Assembly (NCBI GenBank): GCA_902362775.1
Contig: CABIXV010000006.1
Coordinates: forward strand, 172,610-236,609
Length of the DNA: 64,000 nucleotides
From: Clostridiales bacterium
GTDB lineage: Bacteria; Bacillota; Clostridia; Oscillospirales; Oscillospiraceae
Direction: 5' to 3'
The translations under genes were made by a program, and so were the position numbers. Within the stretch, counting starts at the first letter, position 1. Every line of letters starts with the position of its first letter. Under the pieces are notes generated by a model. It had not been told where the DNA came from and ran no database searches. It saw only the letters and a list, made by a program, of their open reading frames with translations. Shown here one piece after another: positions 35,594 through 43,752 of this stretch.

Positions 35594-36739
35594 ATGAGAA
35601 ATTTGAAGCGTCTGGGAGCTCTGCTCCTGACCCTGGCCCTGATGCTGGGGCTGTGCGGCACCACCCTTGCGGCGGTGGAGGACACCGGATATTCCGATGT
35701 GGACGCCAACGCCTGGTATGCCGGCGCCGTGGAGTATGTCCGTGACAACGGGGTGATGAGCGGTACCAGCGAAACCACATTCTCTCCGAATGGCACCATG
35801 ACCCGTGCCATGCTGGCGGTCGTGCTGTACCGTATGGCGGGCAGCCCTGCCGTCTCCGGCAGCGACAGCTTTACCGACACGGCGGACGGTGCCTGGTACT
35901 CCAACGCAGTCCGTTGGGCCTCCGGCGAAGGGATAATGAGCGGCTATGGCGGCGGGTTGTTTGGAACCAACGATCCGGTGAACCGTGAGCAGTTGGCCGC
36001 TATTCTGTGGCGGTATGCCGGTAGTCCTACCGCCTTTGGTGTGGCAGTTCCCTATGCGGATGAATCGACCATCAGTACCTACGCGGTCAGCGCCGCTACC
36101 TGGGCCAGAGAGAATGGGATCATCAATGGGATCGATGGCAACCGCTTCGCCCCCAAGAGCAACGCCACCCGCGCCCAAGTGGCGACCATCCTGATGAATT
36201 ATCTCAGCGGCCGGCAACCCGCTCCCGACCCCGCTCCCAATGACGAGACACGGGTGCTGGTGGCCTATTTTTCCGCCACCGGCAACACAGAGAACGTTGC
36301 CGGCCATCTGGAGGCCGTTCTGGACGCCGACCTCTACGAGATCGTCCCACAGGAGCCCTACACCTCCGCCGACCTGAACTACAGCAGCGCCAACAGCCGC
36401 GCCGAGCGGGAGATCAACGACCCCTCCGCCCGCCCCGCCATCTCCGGCGGCGTGGACAACATGGAGGACTACGATGTGGTATTCCTGGGCTATCCCATCT
36501 GGTGGGGCCAGACGCCCAAGATCGTCTACACCTTCCTGGAGAGCTACGACTTTGACGGCAAGACCATCGTGCCCTTCTGCACTTCCGCCAGCAGCGGCAT
36601 CGGCTCCAGCGCCACGAATCTGCACGATCTGGCTCCCGACGCCAACTGGCTCTCCGGCCAGCGGTTTGGCGGCGGCGCCAGCCTGTCCGCCGTAGAGAGC
36701 TGGGTGAACGGTCTGGACCTGCCTGCCGTTGCGGAGTGA
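35594..36739 (+). CDS. SLH-anchored cell-wall protein with C-terminal flavodoxin domain
   Basis: 381 residues. The signal peptide ends GTTLAA. Three S-layer homology repeats follow: YSDVDANAWYAGAVEYVRDN (30-85), FTDTADGAWYSNAVRWASGE (92-150) and YADESTISTYAVSAATWARE (155-208). A Pro linker leads to the flavodoxin domain: VLVAYFSATGNTENVAGHLE, DVVFLGYPIWWGQTPKIVYT, FCTSASSGIGSS. SLH repeats bind cell-wall polysaccharide, so this flavodoxin would be fixed in the wall itself. AAGGAGAAG precedes ATG 35594. It complements the membrane-tethered flavodoxins at 29589, 30298 and 34028. Confidence 0.9.
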   Translation: MRNLKRLGALLLTLALMLGLCGTTLAAVEDTGYSDVDANAWYAGAVEYVRDNGVMSGTSETTFSPNGTMTRAMLAVVLYRMAGSPAVSGSDSFTDTADGAWYSNAVRWASGEGIMSGYGGGLFGTNDPVNREQLAAILWRYAGSPTAFGVAVPYADESTISTYAVSAATWARENGIINGIDGNRFAPKSNATRAQVATILMNYLSGRQPAPDPAPNDETRVLVAYFSATGNTENVAGHLEAVLDADLYEIVPQEPYTSADLNYSSANSRAEREINDPSARPAISGGVDNMEDYDVVFLGYPIWWGQTPKIVYTFLESYDFDGKTIVPFCTSASSGIGSSATNLHDLAPDANWLSGQRFGGGASLSAVESWVNGLDLPAVAE

Positions 36740-36793
36740 GCGGCTGAGACCGCAATTTCAAGGATGAACGGACACAGAGGAGGGATGTGAACT

Positions 36794-37798
36794 ATGCAAT
36801 ACACGAAATTGGGGACTACCGGCATTGAAATTTCCAAACTGTGCGTGGGCTGTATGAGCTTCGGGCAGGCGGGGACTATGCACGACTGGACGCTGGACGA
36901 GGGGCAGAGCGAAGGGGTCATCCGCCACGCCCTGGATTTGGGCGTCAACTTTTTTGACACCGCCAACGGCTATTCCGCCGGCACCAGCGAGGAGTACCTG
37001 GGCCGGGCCATCAAGCGGAACATTGCCAGGGACAAGGTGGTGCTCGCCTCCAAGGTGTACTTCAACGAGGGCCGTCTGTCCAGGGCGGCGATCCTGCGGG
37101 AGTGCGACGGCAGCCTGAAGCGGCTGGGGACGGACTATCTCGACCTCTATATCATCCACCGCTTCGACTACGACACACCCATTGAGGAGACCATGGAGGC
37201 GCTGCATGACCTGGTGAAATCCGGCAAGGTGCGGGCGCTGGGGGCTTCGGCCATGTACGGCTATCAGTTTTACAATATGCAGATGGCGGCAAAGGAGCAT
37301 GGCTGGACCCCATTTTCGGCCATGGAGAACCACTACAACCTGATCTACCGGGAGGACGAGCGGGAGCTGATCCCCATTTGCCGGCAGATGGGGGTATCCC
37401 TGATGCCATACAGCCCCCTGGCGGCGGGCCACCTGGCCCGACCGGAGTGGAGGTCGGATTCTGTCCGGGGAAAGACCGACCGGGTGGCCGCCGGGAAGTA
37501 CGACCGCATGGAACAGCAGGATGTCCTGGTGGTCCGGCGGGTGCGGGAGCTGGCGGAAAAGCACGGCTGCACCATGTCCCAGATCGCCCTCGCGTGGCAG
37601 TGGGCCAGGGGCGTCGCCTCGCCCATCATCGGCGCGACGAAGGCACGCTATCTGGACGACGCGGCCGGCGCCCTGGATGTGAAACTTACGCCGGAGGACA
37701 TGGCCTATCTGGAGGAGCTCTATCTCCCCCATCCCGTCGTGGGCGCCATCGACAAGAATCCGGAGCAGGGCGTCATCCTGCTGGACGAGAAGAAATAA
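36794..37798 (+). CDS. Aldo-keto reductase (AKR B of five)
   Basis: 334 residues, starting MQYTKLGTTGIEISKLCVGC. The tetrad is visible as FFDTANGYSAG (Asp, Tyr), VVLASKVY (Lys) and YIIHRFD (His). The voltage-gated-potassium-channel-beta/YhdN-like branch is suggested by MSFGQAGTMHDWTLDE and the PIIGATKARYLDDAAGALDV end. AGGAGGG precedes ATG 36794. It starts a run of reductase genes co-directional with the flavodoxins. Confidence 0.88.
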   Translation: MQYTKLGTTGIEISKLCVGCMSFGQAGTMHDWTLDEGQSEGVIRHALDLGVNFFDTANGYSAGTSEEYLGRAIKRNIARDKVVLASKVYFNEGRLSRAAILRECDGSLKRLGTDYLDLYIIHRFDYDTPIEETMEALHDLVKSGKVRALGASAMYGYQFYNMQMAAKEHGWTPFSAMENHYNLIYREDERELIPICRQMGVSLMPYSPLAAGHLARPEWRSDSVRGKTDRVAAGKYDRMEQQDVLVVRRVRELAEKHGCTMSQIALAWQWARGVASPIIGATKARYLDDAAGALDVKLTPEDMAYLEELYLPHPVVGAIDKNPEQGVILLDEKK

Positions 37799-37820
37799 AT
37801 CAGACATAGGAGGAGTCAAT

Positions 37821-38030
37821 ATGCCCCATGTAGCCATTACGATTATCCCTGGCCGGGACAGGGAGGCCAAGCGTGCCCTGGCGCAAAAGACACAGGCGTT
37901 TCTGGTCAAGGAGCTGGGGATCGACCCGAAGTTTGTATCCGTTTCCATTCAGGATATTCCTCTGGAGGACTGGGCTAAGTCCATGGAGCAGTTCTCAGAG
38001 GACATTCTGTTTGTGAAACCCGGTGTTTAA
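37821..38030 (+). CDS. 4-oxalocrotonate tautomerase-family protein
   Basis: 69 residues, starting MPHVAITIIPGRDREAKRAL. Pro2, exposed when Met is removed, is the catalytic base of this family. SVSIQDIPLEDWAKSMEQ matches the C-terminal strand region. Members are small oligomers that move a proton between enol and keto forms of 2-oxo acids. AGGAGG lies before ATG 37821. The position between two aldo-keto reductases suggests it handles the keto substrate they reduce. Confidence 0.83.
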   Translation: MPHVAITIIPGRDREAKRALAQKTQAFLVKELGIDPKFVSVSIQDIPLEDWAKSMEQFSEDILFVKPGV

Positions 38031-38050
38031 GCGACGAGGAGGAGCAAACG

Positions 38051-38908
38051 ATGATCCGAAACGAAACTTACATTCTGCCCAACGGCGTGGAGATCCCTAA
38101 GCTGGGGCTGGGCACCTGGTTTATTCCGGACGCCCAGGCCGCGGAGGCGGTAAAGGCCGCCGTTTCTGTGGGCTACCGCCATTTTGACACCGCCCAGGCC
38201 TATGAAAACGAGCGCGGCGTGGGCGAGGGCGTCTGCACCTGCGGCCTGCCCCGGGAACAGCTTTTCGTCACCAGCAAGGTGGCGGCGGAGCACAAGGACC
38301 ATGCCAGCGCCGCCCGTTCCATTGACGAGACCCTCTCCAAAATGGGACTGGATTATCTGGACCTGATGATCATTCACAGCCCCCAGCCCTGGGCGGGTTT
38401 TCGCGGCGGGGACTACGCCGCGGGCAACCGGGAGGCGTGGCGCGCCCTGGAGGACGCCTATGCCGCCGGGAAGCTCCGGGCCATCGGCGTGTCCAACTTT
38501 AAAAAAGAGGATCTGGACAACATCCTGTCCTCCTGCAAGGTCAGGCCCATGGTCAACCAGATCCTTCTCCACATCAGCAACACCGACCTGGCGCTGCTGG
38601 ACTACTGCAAGGCCCAGGGCATTCTGGTGGAAGCCTATTCCCCCATCGCCCACGGCGAAGCCCTGAAGAACGGGCAGATCGCCGCCATGGCCCAAAAGTA
38701 CGGTGTGTCTCCGGCCGCCCTGTGCGTCCGCTATGTGCTGGAGCTGGGGGCGGTGGCGCTGCCCAAGACGGCCGATCCCGCCCACATGGAGGACAATACG
38801 GCGGTGGACTTCTCCATCTCTGCCGGGGACATGGAGGCGCTCAAGCAAATAGCCCCTATCGAAAGCTACGGCGCGGTCAGCCATTTCCCCGTGTTCAGCG
38901 GAAAGTGA
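38051..38908 (+). CDS. Aldo-keto reductase (AKR C of five)
   Basis: 285 residues, 2,5-diketo-gluconate-reductase-like branch: LPNGVEIPKLGLGTWFIPDA, then HFDTAQAYENERGVGEGV (Asp, Tyr), LFVTSKVAAEH (Lys), LMIIHSPQPW (His) and AIGVSNFKKEDLDNIL. GACGAGGAGGAG precedes ATG 38051. Twenty bp separate it from the tautomerase gene. Confidence 0.88.
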   Translation: MIRNETYILPNGVEIPKLGLGTWFIPDAQAAEAVKAAVSVGYRHFDTAQAYENERGVGEGVCTCGLPREQLFVTSKVAAEHKDHASAARSIDETLSKMGLDYLDLMIIHSPQPWAGFRGGDYAAGNREAWRALEDAYAAGKLRAIGVSNFKKEDLDNILSSCKVRPMVNQILLHISNTDLALLDYCKAQGILVEAYSPIAHGEALKNGQIAAMAQKYGVSPAALCVRYVLELGAVALPKTADPAHMEDNTAVDFSISAGDMEALKQIAPIESYGAVSHFPVFSGK

Positions 38909-38935
38909 TCATTCAATCAAACGGAGGTAACGACC

Positions 38936-39667
38936 ATGATCAAGCAGACAGCGGGCCGGGACCAGCTGGGGGAGTTCGCCCCCAAGTTCGCCCAGCTCAA
39001 CGACGATGTGCTCTTTGGCGAGGTGTGGAACCGGGAGGGGCTGTCCCCCAAGCTGCGCTCCATCCTCACCGTCACCGTGCTGGTGAGCAAGGGGCTGGTG
39101 GACAGTTCCTTCCAGTACCACATGATAAGCGCCAAGCAGAACGGGGTCACCAAAAACGAGATGGCGGAAATTTTGACCCATGTGGCCTTTTACGCCGGCT
39201 GGCCCAACGCCTGGGCTGCGTTCCGAGTAGCGGTGGAGGTCTACAAGGACGATGCCGGAATGGACGGCGGCCTGTTCGGCATCGGCGCACCCAACGATGC
39301 CTATGCCCGGTATTTCACCGGCAAGTCCTACCTGAAGCCCCTGACCGATCCCCGGGAGACCGTGTTTATGGCCAATGTGACCTTTGAGCCGGGCTGCCGG
39401 AACAACTGGCACATCCGCAAGGCCGCGAAAGGCGGAGGGCAGATCCTGCTGTGCACCGGCGGCCGGGGCTGGTATCAGGAGTGGGGCCGGGAGGCCCGGG
39501 CGCTGCGTCCCGGCGATGTGGTGACCATCCCCGCCGGCGTCAAGCACTGGCACGGCGCGGGCAGCGACAGTTGGTTCAGCCATGTGGCGGTGGAGTGCCC
39601 CGGCGAGGAGACTTCCAACGAGTGGCTGGAGCCGGTGGATGGCGCCCAGTACGAAAAACTGAGCTGA
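38936..39667 (+). CDS. Carboxymuconolactone decarboxylase-like protein fused to a cupin
   Basis: 243 residues. The N-terminal CMD/AhpD-like helices read FAQLNDDVLFGEVWNREGLS, RSILTVTVLVSKGLVDSSFQ and NEMAEILTHVAFYAGWPNAW. The CxxC of AhpD peroxidases is absent, so it belongs to the decarboxylase-like branch. The C-terminal cupin reads VTFEPGCRNNWHIRKAAKGG, RPGDVVTIPAGVKHWHGAGS, with His, His and Glu/His available for a metal. The same two-domain protein is often found beside aldo-keto reductases and flavodoxins in gut Firmicutes. GGAGG precedes ATG 38936. Confidence 0.85.
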   Translation: MIKQTAGRDQLGEFAPKFAQLNDDVLFGEVWNREGLSPKLRSILTVTVLVSKGLVDSSFQYHMISAKQNGVTKNEMAEILTHVAFYAGWPNAWAAFRVAVEVYKDDAGMDGGLFGIGAPNDAYARYFTGKSYLKPLTDPRETVFMANVTFEPGCRNNWHIRKAAKGGGQILLCTGGRGWYQEWGREARALRPGDVVTIPAGVKHWHGAGSDSWFSHVAVECPGEETSNEWLEPVDGAQYEKLS

Positions 39668-39672
39668 AAGAA

Positions 39673-39713
39673 GCGCCGGGTGTGGGAGAGAGCCACTCCC
39701 CACGCCCGGCGCC
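39673..39713 (+). terminator. Hairpin terminator after the CMD/cupin gene
   Basis: GCGCCGGGTGTGGGAG (39673-39688) pairs with CTCCCCACGCCCGGCGC (39696-39712) with one bulge, followed by CTTCCCCTG. The T-run is poor, so termination may be partial, letting the next AKR genes be read. Confidence 0.6.
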
Positions 39714-39748
39714 TTCCCCTGTATCTATGATAAACGAATGGAGGAACG

Positions 39749-40585
39749 ATGATGGACACAATCACTTTGAACAACGGCATTCCAATGCCCATGCTGGGCT
39801 TCGGCACTTTTTTGATGAACGGCGCCCAGTGCGAGGAGAGCGTACTGGCCGCGCTGCGCAGCGGCTACCGGATGATAGACACAGCGGAAGCCTACGGCAA
39901 CGAGGAAGCGGTGGGGCGCGCCATCGCCAAAAGCAACGTTCCCCGCCAGGAGCTGTTCCTCGTCACAAAGGTGAATTTCCGCTCCTATGAGAACGCCCGG
40001 GAGACGGTGAAGACCTCCTTGAAGAAGCTGGGGACCGACTACCTGGATCTGGTGCTGCTCCACTGGCCTTTCGGCAACTACTACGCCGCCTGGCGGGAGC
40101 TGGAGCAGATGTACCGCGAGGGGACGCTCCGGGCCATCGGCGTGTCCAACTTTGAGCCGGACCGCCTGATCGACCTGATCGAGTTCAACGAGATCGCCCC
40201 CGCCGTCAACCAGATCGAAACCCATCTGCTCTGCCAGCGCCGGGCCGAGCGGGAATGGCTGGAGAAATACCATGTCCGGCACATGGCCTATGCGCCGCTG
40301 GGCCAGGGGCGCAGAAACGAGATGTTCGAGGCTCCCGCCCTGGTGGAGGTTGCAAAGGCCCACGGCAAGACGCCTGCCCAGACGGCCCTGAGGTTCCTCA
40401 TGCAGAGCGGCGTGGCGGTGATCCCCAAGTCGGTCCATGAGGAGCGTATCCGGGAAAACTTCGACCTGTTCGACTTTGCGCTGACGGCGGAGGAGATGGA
40501 GAGGCTGACGGAGCTGGACGCCGCCGCGCCCATGATCGGCACCCCGGAGGACCCCGCCCTGGTGGAAGCGGCCATGAAGTGGTAA
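39749..40585 (+). CDS. Aldo-keto reductase (AKR D of five)
   Basis: 278 residues, with ITLNNGIPMPMLGFGTFLMN, MIDTAEAYGNEEAVGRAI (Asp, Tyr), LFLVTKVNFRS (Lys), LVLLHWPFGNY (His) and IGVSNFEPDRLIDLI. GGAGGAACG lies directly before ATG 39749; a second ATG is next to it. The stop is 11 bp before the SDR start. Confidence 0.88.
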   Translation: MMDTITLNNGIPMPMLGFGTFLMNGAQCEESVLAALRSGYRMIDTAEAYGNEEAVGRAIAKSNVPRQELFLVTKVNFRSYENARETVKTSLKKLGTDYLDLVLLHWPFGNYYAAWRELEQMYREGTLRAIGVSNFEPDRLIDLIEFNEIAPAVNQIETHLLCQRRAEREWLEKYHVRHMAYAPLGQGRRNEMFEAPALVEVAKAHGKTPAQTALRFLMQSGVAVIPKSVHEERIRENFDLFDFALTAEEMERLTELDAAAPMIGTPEDPALVEAAMKW

Positions 40586-40596
40586 CGGAGGGCGCT

Positions 40597-41226
40597 ATGA
40601 AACATGTTTTGCTGCTGGGCGCCACCGGCACCGCCGGAAGCGCCATCACAGAGAAGCTGTTATCCACCACAGGCCACCATGTCACCCTGTTTGCCCGTCA
40701 TGCGGGGGATCGGTTCTCGGACGGTCCCCGCATGACTGTTGTGAACGGCGATGCTGAGAATGTCGAGGATCTGAAAAAGGTGATGCCGGGACAGGATGTG
40801 GTGTACTGCGCTATCTCCGGGGATGCCTTGCCACAAATCGCGGAGAACATCGTTGCAGCCATGTCCGCGTGCGGTGTCAACCGCCTGATCTTCATGGGCG
40901 CGGTGGGCATTTACAATGAGATCCCGGAGGAGATGGACGGCGAGGACAACCTGGACAACGAGCCGGCGCAGCGCCCCAACCGCCAGGCGGCGGATGTGGT
41001 GGAGTCGAGCGGGCTGAATTATACGGTCCTCCGTCCGGGTTACTTGCGGCCGGGGGACGAAAATGACTTCGTCCTGACCCTCAAGGGCGAACCGGCAAAG
41101 GGGTATATCACCACCATCCCGTCCCTTGTGAAGCTGGCTGTGGAACTGATCGGAAATGAAGAACTGTATTCCCGGGAAAACGTCAGCATCACCCGGGCGT
41201 GGACGCCGGAACAGGAGCAGGCATGA
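40597..41226 (+). CDS. NAD(P)-binding SDR-like (NmrA/atypical SDR) protein
   Basis: 209 residues. The Rossmann loop is KHVLLLGATGTAGSAITEKL, then VVNGDAENVEDLKKVMPGQD and VNRLIFMGAVGIYNEIPEEM; LNYTVLRPGYLRP is typical of NAD(P)H-binding domains of the NmrA/atypical SDR type. The classic YxxxK active site is not obvious, so it may bind NAD(P)H without the standard reaction. GGAGGG precedes ATG 40597. It overlaps the next gene by ATGA. Confidence 0.84.
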   Translation: MKHVLLLGATGTAGSAITEKLLSTTGHHVTLFARHAGDRFSDGPRMTVVNGDAENVEDLKKVMPGQDVVYCAISGDALPQIAENIVAAMSACGVNRLIFMGAVGIYNEIPEEMDGEDNLDNEPAQRPNRQAADVVESSGLNYTVLRPGYLRPGDENDFVLTLKGEPAKGYITTIPSLVKLAVELIGNEELYSRENVSITRAWTPEQEQA

Positions 41227-42179
41227 GAACGAGGAAATTGCGTGATATCGAAGTGTCAGAAATCGGCTATGGCTGCATGGGGTTCTCCCATGGCTACGGA
41301 GCGTTGCCTTCAAAAGAGGACGCGATCCGGCTGATCCGCATGGCCTATGAAATGGGCTGCACCCATTTTGACACGGCGGAGGGCTACGGGGCGGGTGCCA
41401 ACGAGGATCTGGTGGGCGAGGCCTTGGCCCCATTCCGCCATAAAGTCACAATCGGCACAAAGCTGCATTTGTATCACCACGAAAACCTTGCGCAGCAAAT
41501 CGAGGAGCGCCTCGACGCCTCCCTGAAGCGCCTTCACACCGACTATGTAGATCTGTATTACCAGCACCGGAATGAAGCGGGCGTCCCGCCGGAGGAAGTG
41601 GCGGGCATCATGGGGAAACTGATTCAAAAGGGGAAGATTTGCGGCTGGGGACAGTCCATGACGACCGCGGAAGAAATTCGGCGGGCAAACGCGGTAACAC
41701 CTCTTTCCGCCGTGCAGAGCGAATATTCCATGATGGAGCGGATGTTTGAAAAAGATGTCATTCCCACCTGCGGCGAGCTGGGCATCGGCTTTGTGGCGTT
41801 TTCCCCGATGGCAAGCGGTTTTTTAAGCGGCAAATGTCAGAAAACAGATGTTTATACCGGCGATGATGTGCGCCGCGTGATCACCCGCTTCTCGCCGGAG
41901 AATGTGGAAGCCAATCAACCGCTGTTACTCATGCTCCAGCGGTTTGCGGAGCAGAAGCACTCGACCCCCGCGCAGATATCCCTTGCGTGGATGCTGCGCA
42001 AATATGGCTTTGTCGTCCCCATCCCCGGCATGAGACGGGAAGAACGCTTGAAAGAAAATCTGGGGGCTGTGGAACTGGTCTTGTCTGAAAACGAGTTTGG
42101 CGAGATCGAACAGGCGCTCTCCAATATCGTCATTTACGGGAACCGCACAGACGAAGATATTGCAAAGCTGCGCGAATAA
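41223..42179 (+). CDS. Aldo-keto reductase (AKR E of five)
   Basis: 318 residues, with RTRKLRDIEVSEIGYGCMGF, HFDTAEGYGAGANEDLVGEA (Asp, Tyr), VTIGTKLHLY (Lys), LYYQHRNEAG (His) and PIPGMRREERLKENLGAVEL. The ATG at 41223 is coupled to the SDR stop. It is the last gene of the redox cluster before mobile DNA resumes. Confidence 0.88.
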   Translation: MRTRKLRDIEVSEIGYGCMGFSHGYGALPSKEDAIRLIRMAYEMGCTHFDTAEGYGAGANEDLVGEALAPFRHKVTIGTKLHLYHHENLAQQIEERLDASLKRLHTDYVDLYYQHRNEAGVPPEEVAGIMGKLIQKGKICGWGQSMTTAEEIRRANAVTPLSAVQSEYSMMERMFEKDVIPTCGELGIGFVAFSPMASGFLSGKCQKTDVYTGDDVRRVITRFSPENVEANQPLLLMLQRFAEQKHSTPAQISLAWMLRKYGFVVPIPGMRREERLKENLGAVELVLSENEFGEIEQALSNIVIYGNRTDEDIAKLRE

Positions 42180-42634
42180 GGCGGAGACAACAGTTCCCAC
42201 AGAGGCCGCACCTCTGCCAGTGAATCAGCATCTCGCTCTCCTTCGCCCCAGGATAGACTATCTAAGAGCCTGAAATCAAGACACCACGCTGGCTTGTCTG
42301 CCCATCCAGTGGGCCATGGGGTAGGCCGGATGAAGGAAACTATTTATCTTCTCTCAAAATTTCTTCGGAATATCTGCCTGTTCCATATCAGAGGCATGAT
42401 ATTCTGCCGTAACTCCGACAGATCCACGGACACTTCATCATAGGGGCACACCGCACCGCCTGTTGGAATGACTGATTGGGCGATAAGAGAGTCCTGCTTA
42501 TGGGGAACAGCGGCGTTCTCAAGGAAATCCGTCGCTCAAATTCTGAGGGGGAATAAAACAAGAAAAACCTTCCGCCATTTACAGATGCCTTATGCTCCGC
42601 TATACTAAGAGCAGAAAGAGAGGGAGGTGCGGCC
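42180..42634 (+). promoter_or_regulatory. Gene-free left end of E3 with promoter
   Basis: 455 bp without a gene. TTTACA (42578-42583) and TATACT (42601-42606), 17 bp apart, form the promoter of the following gene; the E1 counterpart at 7305-7329 lost 4 bp of this spacer. GAGAGGGAGG follows before ATG 42635. No tRNA fragment or recognisable att site is visible on this side. Confidence 0.6.
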
Positions 42635-43342
42635 ATGGCGGGCAGACGCATCTGCGCTGGGTACTACCGGCGGCATGACGGCAAGGTGGTTTATGTAGTC
42701 TCTCTGGCCATCGACGTCGACACCGGCGAGGAAAGTGTCATCTGGACCACCTATCCCTTCGCAGATGTTCCCAAGTACTACACCTCCAGCAAAAAGTCCT
42801 TCTGCGCTTTTATCGAAGTGAACGGCGAGCGGAAAGCTAAGTATAAGCGATTGCTCAATATGAAGATCTCAGGGGAAGCCATAGAGCGGCTGGAGGAAGA
42901 AGGCTTCCGGGGACCGGTTCGTAAACGGCAGCGACTACAGCCGGATGAAGCATACGACTCCCGCGAGTACCAGCAGTCTCTTACCTACTACGCATACGCA
43001 AAAGATATCTGCGAGCACTACAACTTCGACCGGAACAAATATCGCCTCTGCGTAAAGGAAAAGAGATTCGTTGCCATCACCAAAAGCGACTTCGCCAAAC
43101 TGAAAGAGGATCTACAGCTTCTCGACGATGCCCTGAAAACGGTGCTGGCTACACACCAGGATTATTTCCGGGAGCGGTTTGTAGAGGGCTTGTCAATCCG
43201 CAGGTACGCGGATGCCCATCAGCTGAACCGCGGCAGCGTGGACTATCAGCAAAAGAGATTTTTCTCTGCCCTGGCTCGTCTGCTGAAAGAACGAGACGAG
43301 GCGGAGGGTATATGCCGACTGCTGAAACCAGCACAAAAATAA
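42635..43342 (+). CDS. Conserved mobile-element protein of unknown function, E3
   Basis: 235 residues, starting MAGRRICAGYYRRHDGKVVY. The N-terminal half is beta-rich (VDTGEESVIWTTYPFADVPK); the C-terminal half is helical and ends in an HTH-like stretch: RERFVEGLSIRRYADAHQLN, then RGSVDYQQKRFFSALARLL. That suggests a DNA-binding or sigma-like tail. The E1 copy at 7360 is decayed. It is the first gene of the module in both elements. I do not recognise a named family. Confidence 0.65.
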   Translation: MAGRRICAGYYRRHDGKVVYVVSLAIDVDTGEESVIWTTYPFADVPKYYTSSKKSFCAFIEVNGERKAKYKRLLNMKISGEAIERLEEEGFRGPVRKRQRLQPDEAYDSREYQQSLTYYAYAKDICEHYNFDRNKYRLCVKEKRFVAITKSDFAKLKEDLQLLDDALKTVLATHQDYFRERFVEGLSIRRYADAHQLNRGSVDYQQKRFFSALARLLKERDEAEGICRLLKPAQK

Positions 43343-43355
43343 ATAATCCAACCTC

Positions 43356-43393
43356 AAACGGAGCGCCTGCGACAAAGCAGACGCTCCGTTTTT
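43356..43393 (+). terminator. Rho-independent terminator after the first E3 gene
   Basis: AAACGGAGCGCCTGC (43356-43370) pairs with GCAGACGCTCCGTTT (43377-43391) with one mismatch, followed by further Ts. Homologous to 7890-7925. Confidence 0.82.
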
Positions 43394-43485
43394 CTGTCAA
43401 ATGTGTGTCAACAGGATATAATTTCCCCAATACAAGTAGAGAGGGAACTCGGACGCCATCCAAATATTATGTCAAATCTATGTCA
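43394..43485 (+). promoter_or_regulatory. Promoter with paired TGTCA repeats before the E3 HTH genes
   Basis: TGTCA at 43395, 43406, 43470 and 43481, again two pairs with 11-bp period. CTGTCA (43394-43399) and TATAAT (43417-43422), 17 bp apart, form the promoter. The layout is conserved with E1 although the bases between the pairs have diverged. Confidence 0.58.
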
Positions 43486-43542
43486 CATGTAAATGTTCGC
43501 GGCTAAAGAAGTAGAGGGAGCTTTGAGAAGGAGATGGTCAAC

Positions 43543-43752
43543 ATGAGAGAATCTGTCTACAAAAGCTACGACGAACTGCCGCTGTTTCTCAATTCGGAAT
43601 TGGTGGCGAAGGCGCTGGGCGTATCACCGTCCAGTGGGTATGAACTCATGCACCAACCAGACTTTCCGGTACTGCGTGTGGGCAACCGCATGGTGGTGCC
43701 AAAAGAAAAGTTCATTCAGTGGGTGGAGAAACACTCAGGAGGCGGCGCATGA
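43543..43752 (+). CDS. Small helix-turn-helix DNA-binding protein (excisionase-like), E3
   Basis: 69 residues, full-length: ESVYKSYDELPLFLNSELVA, KALGVSPSSGYELMHQPDFP, VLRVGNRMVVPKEKFIQWVE. The Trp lost to an amber codon in E2 is present. GAAGGAGATGG precedes ATG 43543. Same family and place as 8044; the stop overlaps the next start (ATGA). Confidence 0.82.
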   Translation: MRESVYKSYDELPLFLNSELVAKALGVSPSSGYELMHQPDFPVLRVGNRMVVPKEKFIQWVEKHSGGGA

